Positions 9,761 through 19,000 of a DNA stretch of 64,000 nucleotides are shown one piece after another (position 1 is the first letter of the stretch; each line of letters begins with the position of its first letter). The stretch spans positions 1 through 64,000 of the forward strand of contig NZ_PYWX01000017.1 of assembly GCF_003031675.1 (NCBI RefSeq). Reading direction: 5' to 3'. Under the pieces are notes generated by a model. The model was not told the origin of the DNA. It saw only the letters and a list, made by a program, of their open reading frames with translations, and did not search any database. Source of the DNA: Pseudomonas palleroniana (GTDB taxonomy: Bacteria > Pseudomonadota > Gammaproteobacteria > Pseudomonadales > Pseudomonadaceae). The translations under genes and the position numbers were made by a program.

Positions 9761-12700
9761 AGATCCTCGCCATCCGCCTGAAAAACCTCGCCTCCCTGGC
9801 CGGGCCGTTTGAAATCGACTTCACCGCCGAGCCCTTGGCCAGTGCCGGGTTGTTCGCGATTACCGGGCCGACCGGCGCGGGTAAAAGCACGCTGCTTGAT
9901 GCGTTGTGCCTGGCGTTGTTCGGTGCCGTGCCGCGCCTGGGCGACACCGGCCAGGCCAAGATGCCCGATGCCGACAGCGACATTTCCATCGGCGACCCGC
10001 GCACCCTGCTGCGACGTGGCACCGGCGGCGGTTACGCCGAGGTGGACTTTGTCGGCGTCAATGGCCGTCGCTACCGTGCGCGCTGGGAAGCCAACCGCGC
10101 CCGCGACAAGGCCAGCGGCAAATTGCAGAACAGCCGGCAAAGCCTGATCGACCTGGACAGCGATCAACTGCTGGCCAGCCAGAAAACCGAATACAAGGCC
10201 CAGCTGGAACAGGCCCTGGGCCTGAACTTTGAGCAGTTCACCCGGGCCGTATTGCTGGCGCAAAGCGAGTTCAGCGCGTTCCTCAAGGCCAACGATAACG
10301 AGCGCAGCGAACTGCTGGAAAAACTCACCGACACCGCGCTTTACACGCAATTGGGTCGCCGTGCGTTCGACAAAGCCAAGGACGCCAAGGAAGCCCACAA
10401 GCAACTGCAGGACCAAGCCACCGGTGTAGTGCCGCTGGCCCCCGAAGCGCGGGCCGAACTCGATCAACAATTGGCCGAAGCCCAGCAACAACTCAAGACC
10501 CGGCAGGCTCAGCTCAAGCAGTTGGAATTGCAACATACTTGGCTCAAGGAGCTACGCGAATGGCAGGAGCGCCGGCAAGCCGCCGCCGAACAGTTGCAGC
10601 ACGCCGAGCAGCAATGGCATGACCAGGGCCAGCAACGCCAGGACTTAAGCCGCCTGGAGCAGTTGGCGGCGCAGCGCCATCATTTCGCCCGGCAGGCCGA
10701 ACTGGGCACTTTGCTGGCGCCGCTCGCCACGCAGATTGCGCAGCACATCGAGCAGCAAACCGCGTTGCAGAGCCGACAAGAGCAGGCACAACAACAGCAC
10801 GCCGCCGCTCAGTCGGCCTTGACCGAGGCCCTGAAACATCAGGCCGACGCCGTGCCGTTATTGCGCCGGGCCTTCGAAGAGCAGAGCACCCTCGCCCGCT
10901 TGAGCAAAGACCTGGCCAAGCGCACCGAAGACCAGCACGTGCAGGAAACCGCCTGCACCCAGGGCCAGGTCGCACTCGATGGCTTGTTGGAGAAACAAGC
11001 GCAAGTGGGCGAGCGCCTGCAACATCTGGCCAACGAACTTGAGCGCAGCAGCGCCCTCGCACCGCTGAGTGAGGCCTGGGCCGCCTACCGCGACCGCCTG
11101 CAACAACTGATGCTGATCGGCAATCGCCTGAGCAAAGGCCAGGCCGAACTGCCGCAACTGGAACAGCGCGCCAGCGCCGCCGCCGAGCAGTTCACCCAGC
11201 AGCGCGAAGCCTTGGAGCTGTTGTACCAGGAAGCCGGCGCCGAACCCCACGCCGTGGCCGAACAAATCCAATTGCTCGCCAGCCTGCTTCAGGACAATCG
11301 CAAGCAGCAACGCGCCTTCGAAGAGCTCACACGCCTGTGGGACAGCCAGCAACAGCTGGATCAACAGAGCGATGCGCTGACGCAAAAACTCGTGCAGGCC
11401 CAGCAGCAACGAGAAAAGCTCAACCAGGCGGGCCTGCAAGCCAAGGCTGAATTGGCCGTGGCCGAGCAAACCCTCACGGTGACCAAGCAATTGCTGGAGC
11501 GCCAGCGCCTGGCCCGCAGTGCCAGCGTCGAGGAGTTGCGCGAGCAGTTGCAAGACGACCAGCCGTGCCCGGTGTGCGGCAGCCATGAGCACCCGTACCA
11601 CCAGCCCGAGGCGCTGCTGCAAAGCCTCGGCCGCCATGACGAAAATGAAGAGGCCACGGCGCAGAAAGCGGTCGACAGCCTCAAGGAAACACTCACCGAG
11701 CTGCGTGGCGAAGTGGGCGGTTTGATCGCCCAGCAAAAGGGTTTTCTGGAACAGCAGGAGCAGTTGGCGGCGCAGCAACTGGCGCTCAAACCCAGCCTGG
11801 AAGCCCATCCGCTGTACGCCGCGCTGTTCAACCTGGAGGCGCCTCAGCGCAGCGCCTGGCTGGCCCAGCAACTCAACCAGTTGACGCAAAGTATCAGCCA
11901 GGATGAACAACGCCAGGGCGCCCTGCTCAACCTGCAGCAAAACGCCGGGCGCCTGCAGCAACAATTGCAAGCCGCCCAGGAGGCCAGCCAGCAAGCGCGC
12001 CAGTTGCTGGCAGACCAGCAACGCGAGCTGTCCAATGACCGCGACCGCCTTGAAGAAGAACTCAGCGCCTTCGCCAACCTGCTGCCCGCCGCCACCCTGG
12101 ACGGCCTGCGCCGCGAGCCGGCTGCGACCTTCATGCAGTTGGACCAGCAGGTCAGCCAGCGCCTAGAGCAACTGGGACAGCAGCGCGATGAACACGCCGA
12201 GCAGCAAGAGCGCCGGCAAGCCATCGAGAAAGAACAGACCCATCAGCAGCATCGCCAGCAACAACTGGAGGGCTTGCGTCAGCAGGTCGCGGAACTGGCT
12301 GCCCAGCAGCAAGCGGCCCAGGAAACACTCGGCACCTTGTTGGGCGAATACCCCAGCGCCGAACACTGGCAACAGCAATTGGACCAGGCGGTGGCGCAAG
12401 CTCGTCAACACGAAACCGACGCCAACCAACAGTTGCAAGATTTGCGCAACACGCTGATCCAGCTGGCCGCCGACCTCAAGGCCCAGCAGGAACGCCAACA
12501 GGCACTCAGCGCCGAGCAACACACCCTCGACCTGCGCCTGGGCGAATGGCGTGCCCTGCATCCCGAGCTGGATGACGCCGGCCTCACCCGCTTGCTGGCG
12601 TTCGATGACCACGCAATCAGTACGCTGCGCCAGCAGTTGCAACACAGCGAAAAAGCCGTGGAGCAAGCCAGGGTGCTGCTGCAGGAGCGCGAACAACGCC

Positions 12701-13395
12701 TTGCCGAACACCAGGCCCAGCACAATGGCAACCTGGAAGCCGAGCAACTGGACAACAGCCTCGCGGCCCTCAATCAGCACCTGACCGAAGACGAGAAGCA
12801 CTGCGACGCGCTGCGCGCGCGGCAAGTCGAGGACCAGCGGCGTCAGGACGCCAACCAGGCGCTGGCAGAACAAATCACCCAGGCCTATGACGAATGGCAG
12901 CGCTGGGCACGCCTGAACGCGCTGATCGGCTCGGCCACCGGCGATACCTTCCGCAAAATCGCCCAGGCCTACAACCTCGACCTGCTGGTGCACCACGCCA
13001 ACGTGCAACTGCGCCAACTGGTGCGCCGCTACCGCCTCAAACGTGGCGGCAGCATGCTTGGGCTGCTGGTGATGGATACGGAAATGGGCGATGAACTGCG
13101 CTCGGTGCACTCGTTGTCCGGTGGCGAGACGTTCCTGGTGTCGTTGGCGCTGGCGTTGGGCCTGGCTTCGATGGCGTCCAGCACGTTGAAGATCGAGTCG
13201 TTGTTCATCGACGAAGGCTTCGGCAGCCTCGACCCCGAATCACTGCAATTGGCAATGGACGCCTTGGACGGTTTGCAGGCCCAGGGGCGCAAGGTGGCCG
13301 TGATTTCCCACGTGCAGGAAATGCATGAGCGCATCCCGGTGCAGATCCAGGTCAAGCGCCAGGGCAACGGGTTGAGCACCCTGGAGGTCAAGTGA
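9757..13395 (+). CDS. sbcC: Exonuclease SbcC, Rad50-type SMC ATPase
   Basis: A 1212-residue ATPase partner of SbcD. The N-terminal Walker A is GPTGAGKSTLLDAL near residue 31. Two very long Gln/Glu/Leu-rich coiled coils flank a zinc hook CPVCGSHEHP near residue 604. The C-terminal ABC part has the signature SLSGGETFLVS near 1118 and Walker B LFIDEGFGSLD near 1149. All parts needed for hairpin cleavage are intact. The Gln content of the coiled coil is striking but normal for Pseudomonas SbcC. It overlaps sbcD (ATGA) and the downstream GST gene (GTGA). Confidence 0.96.
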   Translation: MKILAIRLKNLASLAGPFEIDFTAEPLASAGLFAITGPTGAGKSTLLDALCLALFGAVPRLGDTGQAKMPDADSDISIGDPRTLLRRGTGGGYAEVDFVGVNGRRYRARWEANRARDKASGKLQNSRQSLIDLDSDQLLASQKTEYKAQLEQALGLNFEQFTRAVLLAQSEFSAFLKANDNERSELLEKLTDTALYTQLGRRAFDKAKDAKEAHKQLQDQATGVVPLAPEARAELDQQLAEAQQQLKTRQAQLKQLELQHTWLKELREWQERRQAAAEQLQHAEQQWHDQGQQRQDLSRLEQLAAQRHHFARQAELGTLLAPLATQIAQHIEQQTALQSRQEQAQQQHAAAQSALTEALKHQADAVPLLRRAFEEQSTLARLSKDLAKRTEDQHVQETACTQGQVALDGLLEKQAQVGERLQHLANELERSSALAPLSEAWAAYRDRLQQLMLIGNRLSKGQAELPQLEQRASAAAEQFTQQREALELLYQEAGAEPHAVAEQIQLLASLLQDNRKQQRAFEELTRLWDSQQQLDQQSDALTQKLVQAQQQREKLNQAGLQAKAELAVAEQTLTVTKQLLERQRLARSASVEELREQLQDDQPCPVCGSHEHPYHQPEALLQSLGRHDENEEATAQKAVDSLKETLTELRGEVGGLIAQQKGFLEQQEQLAAQQLALKPSLEAHPLYAALFNLEAPQRSAWLAQQLNQLTQSISQDEQRQGALLNLQQNAGRLQQQLQAAQEASQQARQLLADQQRELSNDRDRLEEELSAFANLLPAATLDGLRREPAATFMQLDQQVSQRLEQLGQQRDEHAEQQERRQAIEKEQTHQQHRQQQLEGLRQQVAELAAQQQAAQETLGTLLGEYPSAEHWQQQLDQAVAQARQHETDANQQLQDLRNTLIQLAADLKAQQERQQALSAEQHTLDLRLGEWRALHPELDDAGLTRLLAFDDHAISTLRQQLQHSEKAVEQARVLLQEREQRLAEHQAQHNGNLEAEQLDNSLAALNQHLTEDEKHCDALRARQVEDQRRQDANQALAEQITQAYDEWQRWARLNALIGSATGDTFRKIAQAYNLDLLVHHANVQLRQLVRRYRLKRGGSMLGLLVMDTEMGDELRSVHSLSGGETFLVSLALALGLASMASSTLKIESLFIDEGFGSLDPESLQLAMDALDGLQAQGRKVAVISHVQEMHERIPVQIQVKRQGNGLSTLEVK

Positions 13396-13985
13396 GCGAG
13401 GCGCTGCTGTATTCGTTCCGGCGTTGCCCGTACGCGATGCGTGCGCGCCTGGCCCTGCGTTATTGCGGGTTGGCCGTGCGCATTATCGAGGTGAGCCTCA
13501 AGGCAAAGCCGGCCGAGATGCTGGCGCTGTCACCCAAGGGCACGGTGCCGGTATTGAGTGTGGCGGGCCAGGTGATCGACGAGAGCCTGCCGATCATGCA
13601 ATGGGCGCTGGCACAGCACGACCCTGATGATTGGCTGCTGCAAGGTGACCCGGCGGTGTTGGCGCTGATTGCCGAGAATGACCAGGTATTCAAACATCAC
13701 TTGAATCGATACAAATACGCCGACCGTTATCCCGAACACCCGATGGAGCATTATCGGGCCGAAGGCGAGGTGTTTTTGCAGAAGCTGGAAGGTTTGCTGA
13801 CCCAGCATGAATACCTGCTGGCTGAGCATATGAGCCTGGCGGATGCGGCACTGGCGCCGTTCGTGCGCCAGTTTGCCCATGTGGACCGGGAGTGGTTTGC
13901 CGCGACACCGTATCGGCGGCTGCAGAAATGGTTACAACGTTTTCTGGAGTCGCCGCTGTTTATTGCGGTGATGGCAAAACCCTGA
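13392..13985 (+). CDS. Glutathione S-transferase-like protein
   Basis: A 197-residue protein with an N-terminal thioredoxin-like fold bearing RRCPYAMRARLAL near residues 10-22 (a CPxxxR motif with one cysteine) and the family's GTVPVL / ESLPIMQWA elements near 50-75. A helical C-terminal domain follows. GTG at 13392 overlaps the sbcC stop, so it is translationally coupled to sbcDC. Substrate cannot be told. The cysteine-type active site fits omega-like or glutaredoxin-like GSTs more than tyrosine/serine types. This GST after sbcC looks like the third gene of the same operon. Confidence 0.85.
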   Translation: MSEALLYSFRRCPYAMRARLALRYCGLAVRIIEVSLKAKPAEMLALSPKGTVPVLSVAGQVIDESLPIMQWALAQHDPDDWLLQGDPAVLALIAENDQVFKHHLNRYKYADRYPEHPMEHYRAEGEVFLQKLEGLLTQHEYLLAEHMSLADAALAPFVRQFAHVDREWFAATPYRRLQKWLQRFLESPLFIAVMAKP

Positions 13986-13994
13986 AGCTCACTC

Positions 13995-14174
13995 CTACTG
14001 TTGGGTCTTGTGGTCCAGTGCGGCGTAGAAATTAGCGCTCTGTTGCAGGTATTTCTGGGTGTAGGCGCTGGTGCTGGATTTTTTACCGGTCACTTCCACG
14101 CTGGCAGCAGCAGGCAGGGCCACGGTGGCGGAAACAGCGGAAGCGGCGATGACCGAGAAGAGATTGAAGTTCAT
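13995..14174 (-). CDS. Small secreted protein, 59 aa, unknown
   Basis: A reading frame of 59 residues beginning MNFNLFSVIAASAVSATVAL, with a cleavable signal (ALPAAAS around residues 19-25). The mature part is about 35 polar residues rich in Lys, Ser, Thr and Tyr. GAGGG lies about 10 bases before the ATG. It is convergent with the GST gene, leaving only nine bases between stops. I do not recognise a family. The clear ribosome-binding site and secretion signal argue it is real. Confidence 0.65.
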   Translation of the reverse strand: MNFNLFSVIAASAVSATVALPAAASVEVTGKKSSTSAYTQKYLQQSANFYAALDHKTQQ

Positions 14175-14303
14175 GGCGGTAACCCTCGTGTTCGTTTGAT
14201 TAAGTGGCCTTGGAAGGCCTTGGAACCAAACTTACGCCCGAGGGCTAAACCTTAGAAATGCTTTGAAACAGTAGCCGCTATTAATAGAATTAATAGAAAG
14301 CTT

Positions 14304-14326
14304 CAGGCCCCGCTCTTCGGGGCCTG
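14304..14326 (-). terminator. Rho-independent terminator after the lactonase gene
   Basis: Perfect 8-bp stem CAGGCCCC / GGGGCCTG with a 7-base loop, a few bases past the stop of the minus-strand lactonase gene. It is followed in that direction by AAGCTTTCTATTAATT, a weak T-run. It could also act on the small gene's leader from the other side. Confidence 0.75.
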
Positions 14327-14330
14327 TGGC

Positions 14331-15500
14331 TTATTGACGCACCAGGAACTTGAGGTCGCTGGGCGCATCGATCGGCAGTTTTTGCACGGTTTTGCCCAAT
14401 AACCCCGTCATGGGGTCGCGCTCGACCACCACAATCTCGTTACTTTTCTGATTGGCGATCAGCAGGAACTTGCCGCTCGGATCCAGGCTGAACTCGCGCG
14501 GGTGGTCGCCCTCCACGGAACGGCGCTGGATCTCCTTGAGGTGCGCGGTAGCCGGGTCAACGCTGAACACCAGCAGCTGGTTGGCGGTGCCACGGTTGCT
14601 CACGTACAGGAACTTGCCATCGCTGGACGCGTGCAGCGCAGCACCGGCCTTGTCGGACACCGGCTGCCCGGCGGCAAAGTCCACCAGTTGGGTCTGGCTG
14701 AGCTTGCCATCGTTGTAGTCGAAAACGGCTACTTGCGCGCTCATCTCCGTGGTCAGCCAGGCGTGCTTGCCATCGGCGCTGAACAGCAAGTGACGCGGGC
14801 CGCTGCCCGGTGGCAGTTGCACCGATGCCGGGTTGGCCGGGGTCAGGGGCAGTTCGTGGTTGGCCTTGGGGTCGTAACGGTAGGCAAACAACTTGTCCGC
14901 CCCCAGATCCTGGACAAACACATACTTGCCGTCCGGCGACGACACCACCGAGTGCACATGGTTGGACGCCTGGCGCTCAGGGTTCACGCGGCTGGCCGGG
15001 TGGGCGCTCAATTGCACCGGAGCCGACAGCTTGCCGGCAGCGTCCACCGGCAGGACAGCCAGGCTTCCGCCCGGATCTTCCAGTACCGAATAGTTGGCGA
15101 TGAACAGGTAATGTCCATCGGCCGCCACGCTTGAGTGAGTCGGCTCATTGCCCAGGCTCTGCACCTGGTTGATCAAGGTCAGCTGATGGTTCTGCGGGTC
15201 GATGCTGTAGCTGCTCACCCGACCGACCGGGTCTTTCTGGCCCGGGCCGTTCTCATTGACCACGAACAGATGCTTCTGGTCCTTGGAAAGGGTCAGCCAG
15301 GACGGGTTGGCCGTCTTGGCCGCCAGCGCAGGTTTGCCGTTGAACCGGCCGGTACGGCTGTCGAACTGCAGCCGGTAGATCCCTTCACTGGTGCCGGCGG
15401 TGTAGCTGCCCACCAGCAGTTCATAGGTGTCGGCAGGTGCAGCCTGCACCGACATTGCACCCACACTGCCGGCCATCAGCAGGGGCCAGAATTTACGCAT
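14331..15500 (-). CDS. Lactonase-family beta-propeller protein (periplasmic)
   Basis: A 389-residue protein with a signal peptide (MRKFWPLLMAGSVGAMSVQA) and a seven-bladed propeller of the 6-phosphogluconolactonase/YbhE family. Typical family phrases are visible, such as TYELLVGSYTAGTSEGIYRLQFD near the mature N-terminus, HVHSVVSSPDGKYVFVQDLGADK in the middle and GDHPREFSLDPSGKFLLIANQ near the C-terminus. Secretion suggests a periplasmic lactonase or carbohydrate-binding role rather than the cytosolic pentose-phosphate enzyme. I moved the start to the ATG at 15500, which overlaps the upstream gene's stop by eight bases. Confidence 0.88.
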   Translation of the reverse strand: MRKFWPLLMAGSVGAMSVQAAPADTYELLVGSYTAGTSEGIYRLQFDSRTGRFNGKPALAAKTANPSWLTLSKDQKHLFVVNENGPGQKDPVGRVSSYSIDPQNHQLTLINQVQSLGNEPTHSSVAADGHYLFIANYSVLEDPGGSLAVLPVDAAGKLSAPVQLSAHPASRVNPERQASNHVHSVVSSPDGKYVFVQDLGADKLFAYRYDPKANHELPLTPANPASVQLPPGSGPRHLLFSADGKHAWLTTEMSAQVAVFDYNDGKLSQTQLVDFAAGQPVSDKAGAALHASSDGKFLYVSNRGTANQLLVFSVDPATAHLKEIQRRSVEGDHPREFSLDPSGKFLLIANQKSNEIVVVERDPMTGLLGKTVQKLPIDAPSDLKFLVRQ

Positions 15501-15783
15501 GATCATCCGCTTCATCCTCATCGTTATTGTTGCCGGTAAACGCACTCAGGCAGACCAGGCGGTGCTCGCCCGACTCGCCCGTGAGCGTCCAGCTTTGCAA
15601 GGTGTCATCAAAGGTCGCGGCCCGTACCTGTTCCAGGCTGAAGCTCCAGCGTTTTTCGGCACGGCCGTCCATCGCGGTAATCAGCAGTTTGCTGTCGTCC
15701 AACACGAAATCAAAGGCGTGCAAGCCATCAATTTCGAGCATGTCGGCATTTTCAAGGGCGGCGGTCAGGGTTTGGGCAGTCAT
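15493..15783 (-). CDS. DUF5629-like small protein
   Basis: A 96-residue cytosolic protein, acidic at its C-terminus (NNNDEDEADDHA). The body, with MLEIDGLHAFDFVLDD and WSFSLEQVRAATFDD, resembles the Pseudomonas DUF5629 family. That assignment is from memory of the family and not certain. It is co-transcribed with and overlaps the lactonase gene. The ATG at 15783 is preferred over an in-frame TTG at 15792. Function unknown. Confidence 0.7.
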   Translation of the reverse strand: MTAQTLTAALENADMLEIDGLHAFDFVLDDSKLLITAMDGRAEKRWSFSLEQVRAATFDDTLQSWTLTGESGEHRLVCLSAFTGNNNDEDEADDHA

Positions 15784-16029
15784 GGCAGTCAATCATTTAC
15801 GGGAAAGCGCCAATGATAGCCCAGGGTGTCGGGGGCAGTGCCGATTTTGCGGGCAGGCCGGCTGCAAATACGTCGACACAAACGTGTCCGGCCCGCGTCA
15901 ACCGGGGCGTTGGCAAAGATCTCGCGCAGCACTGGAAACAGTTCATAACGCATTTGCACCGTTAGCTGGCCGACAACCCAGTACTTTCGCGGCGCTGATT
16001 TCTTTTCACTCCGCCAAGGAAGCGCTTGC

Positions 16030-19000
16030 ATGCCGTCGATCAACGCCCGTCCTCATCTTTTCTCCGTGTCACTGCCGATGGCCCCCCTGCCCCCTGCCGA
16101 TGAACCGGCAGCGGCCGTGGCGCCGCTTTCAACACCTCCAAGGCCAATACGTTCAATCCAGCCGCCGCTGGGCCTTCAAGGCCGCTTGAAAGAGAACGCC
16201 CAGGGCGTTCCGGCTGCCGATACACCGGCCAGTGTCGTCGCCAACCAATTCGCCACACGCCCGACGTTGCGCTCCGTGGTGGCCGCGCAGTTGGACTCGC
16301 TCTTGAACCAGCGCTACCCCACGTTGAGCTTCAACAGCGCCAACACCGCTCTGGCCGTACCGATCTCGACGGATCCCCTGCAATACACCTTGACCCCGCT
16401 GCTGGACCTGGCGCTCGAGCACATGGCCAGCGGTGGCGAACTGGCGTTGCCCGAAGGCGCCAAATGGGTAAGCCGCGACACGGCGACCACCCTCAAAGTC
16501 GTCGACGCCAGCGGCAACCGAGCCACGCCCCTGGACACCTACTCCATGGAACTGGCCATCCGCAGCCTGCGTCCCAACCTGAAGGCCGCTTACGCCGATG
16601 CGTTAAGCCATTACTGGGGGCAGGACGCGTTTGCCGGTACCAGCCGCTGGCGCTGGCTCAGCGACACACTCAAGGATACGCTGCGCATCGCCGGCCTCCA
16701 GCAACCCGGCCTCAGCGCGACCCAGCGTGAAACCCTGGACCAGATCACCGGCTACCCCGACCTCAGCGAACGCAACAGCCGTTATGGCGAATCCGCCGCG
16801 CGCGCGTTCATCGTGGATACAACCCTTGAGCAAGCGGGGATCACAGCCACTCATTCGGACCCGAGCCTGCTGATCACCCGCAATATCGGCGGCGAAACGT
16901 TGGTGCTGCACGCCACCGCTGCGGGCAAGGTCACGCCTTACGCCTCCCTGGAGGCGTTCACACAGGCATGGGAGCACCAGCTTAACCAGTCCTTCAAGTT
17001 CGACCGCCTCACCTGGAAGCGCCGGGAGCCGGACGGCAACATTTTTGATACCCAGGCGGCCGTGATGCTCGACCGCCAACTGCAAAACCTGGACGCAATA
17101 CAGTTGCCGGCCAACAGCCGTGCCGGCGATCTGGAACAGCTGTTTTCCCAAGCCAGCGATACGGCCATGTGGTTCAACAACACGGCATCAACCCGCCCCC
17201 GTGACCTGCCTGGATGGCTGACCCAGGCCACCGACGCCGAGCGCTTCGCTTACCAGCGTCAGGCACTGGAACTGGCCAGCAGCGTGCAGCGCAACCAGGG
17301 CCGCACGTTCCTCACGGATATTCCCGATATCCGTACTTACGCCGAACAACAGCTCAACGCCCACCTGGCCTCCAAGGGCTACGCCGCCAAAGATCTGGAA
17401 GTGACCTTTAAGGTGCCGGTCGGCGATCTGGGCAGTGGTTACATCGAGCCGGTGAAAATGAGCCTGGTGGACATGGCCCTGGAGAATCTTGCGGGGCTGC
17501 CCGCCGGTGCCATGGATGTTCGCCTGCGCGGGCAACTGATCAAAGACCCCGAATTGCCACAGATGCTCAAGGATCTGATCACCACGATCGATATCGGCAA
17601 ACGCTACCCCGCATTGCTCAATCAGCACCTGCTCAGCGATACCGACGAAGCCAGGGCACGCGCAAAGCTTTTCATTGAACAAGTGCCGCTACAACTGACC
17701 CTGCAAGCGCTTGAGCTCAAGTTAAAGGGCGAAGCCGGCATCACCGAGACGGGCTATCGGTTGGTGGAAGCCGTGACCCGGCCCGGCACCGGCCCACGAG
17801 AGGTCGACGGTCAATCGATTACCCTGCGCCCCCTGGCATTTGTGCGCAAACCCGGCGCCACACCGGACGTCGTCGCCAATATGTTCCTGATAGAACCGCA
17901 AAACCCTGCATACGGCCCTCACCTGCTCTACCGTCCGCAGTTGTCACCGGTTTTGCAGGAATTTGCCAGCCGCGATGCCCTGCTCGCTGCGATCCAGGCC
18001 CCGGGGCCTCTGCAACAGAGCGTTTTGGCCTGGCTGCCAAGCGACAAGGTGCGGGCGATCTACGGCAACGGCGGCTTCAAGACGCCGCATATTGCCCGCT
18101 ACGGGGTCTTTAACGAGTTCGATGCGCCCGCCACACCCGCCCCGACGAGCCTGGCCATCGACGGATATGGCGCCTGCGAGAAACTGCGCAAGGACTTACG
18201 GGACGGCAAGTTGATGCAGCACTTGTTCACTACCAATACCCAAAGCCTGGTCACCCTCGCCCAAGGCCAGTCCACCTCGGATATCCAGAGTCGTTGGGCC
18301 TCCTACAAGGAGTTGGGCTGGTTACTGTTCAATACCCTGTTGCCGGTATTGCGCGGCCCCGGCGCCATGGCCGGCTGGCTGCTGCAACTGGCCAGTGTCG
18401 AAAACGACATCAGGCAGGCCAGCGACCCGAAAAACTCCGACCCTGCGGGAGCGATGGTGGACCTGCTGGTCAATGTGGCCACGTTGTTAAGCCATGCCAC
18501 GCCTGTGCGCCCACCGGAACGCGCCGTGGGCAATGTGCCTTTTAACCAGCGGCCGGAAGTTTCTTCCCCGTTGCGCCGACCCGCCGGAGATACATCCCAG
18601 GTACCGCGGGTAGTGGTCGAGCCAGACGCCGCACCGGTTGCCAAAGGCCTGCTCACGCACGACCAACCCTTTGACTTCTCGTTTTCCAGCCCGCGTGATT
18701 TGAGCCCCTCGCAACGCGCCCACATTCAATCGTTCAGCGTACCGAAACCGACCGGTACAACCACCCCCATTCAAAGTGGCGCGCGGGCGGGCCTATACCT
18801 CGTCGATGGCAAGCTTCACGCCTGCATCGAGAACCATTGGTATCGTGTCGCCAGGGACCTGGATGGTCCGTTCGTGATCAACGAGCAAAACAGAACCCTC
18901 ACGGGTCCGCCGCTGACCCGTGACGCCAAGGGGCAATGGCAGTTCGACACCCGCCCCAAACTGCGTGGCGGCATGCCCAGGGCCAGCGAACGGATGAAAG

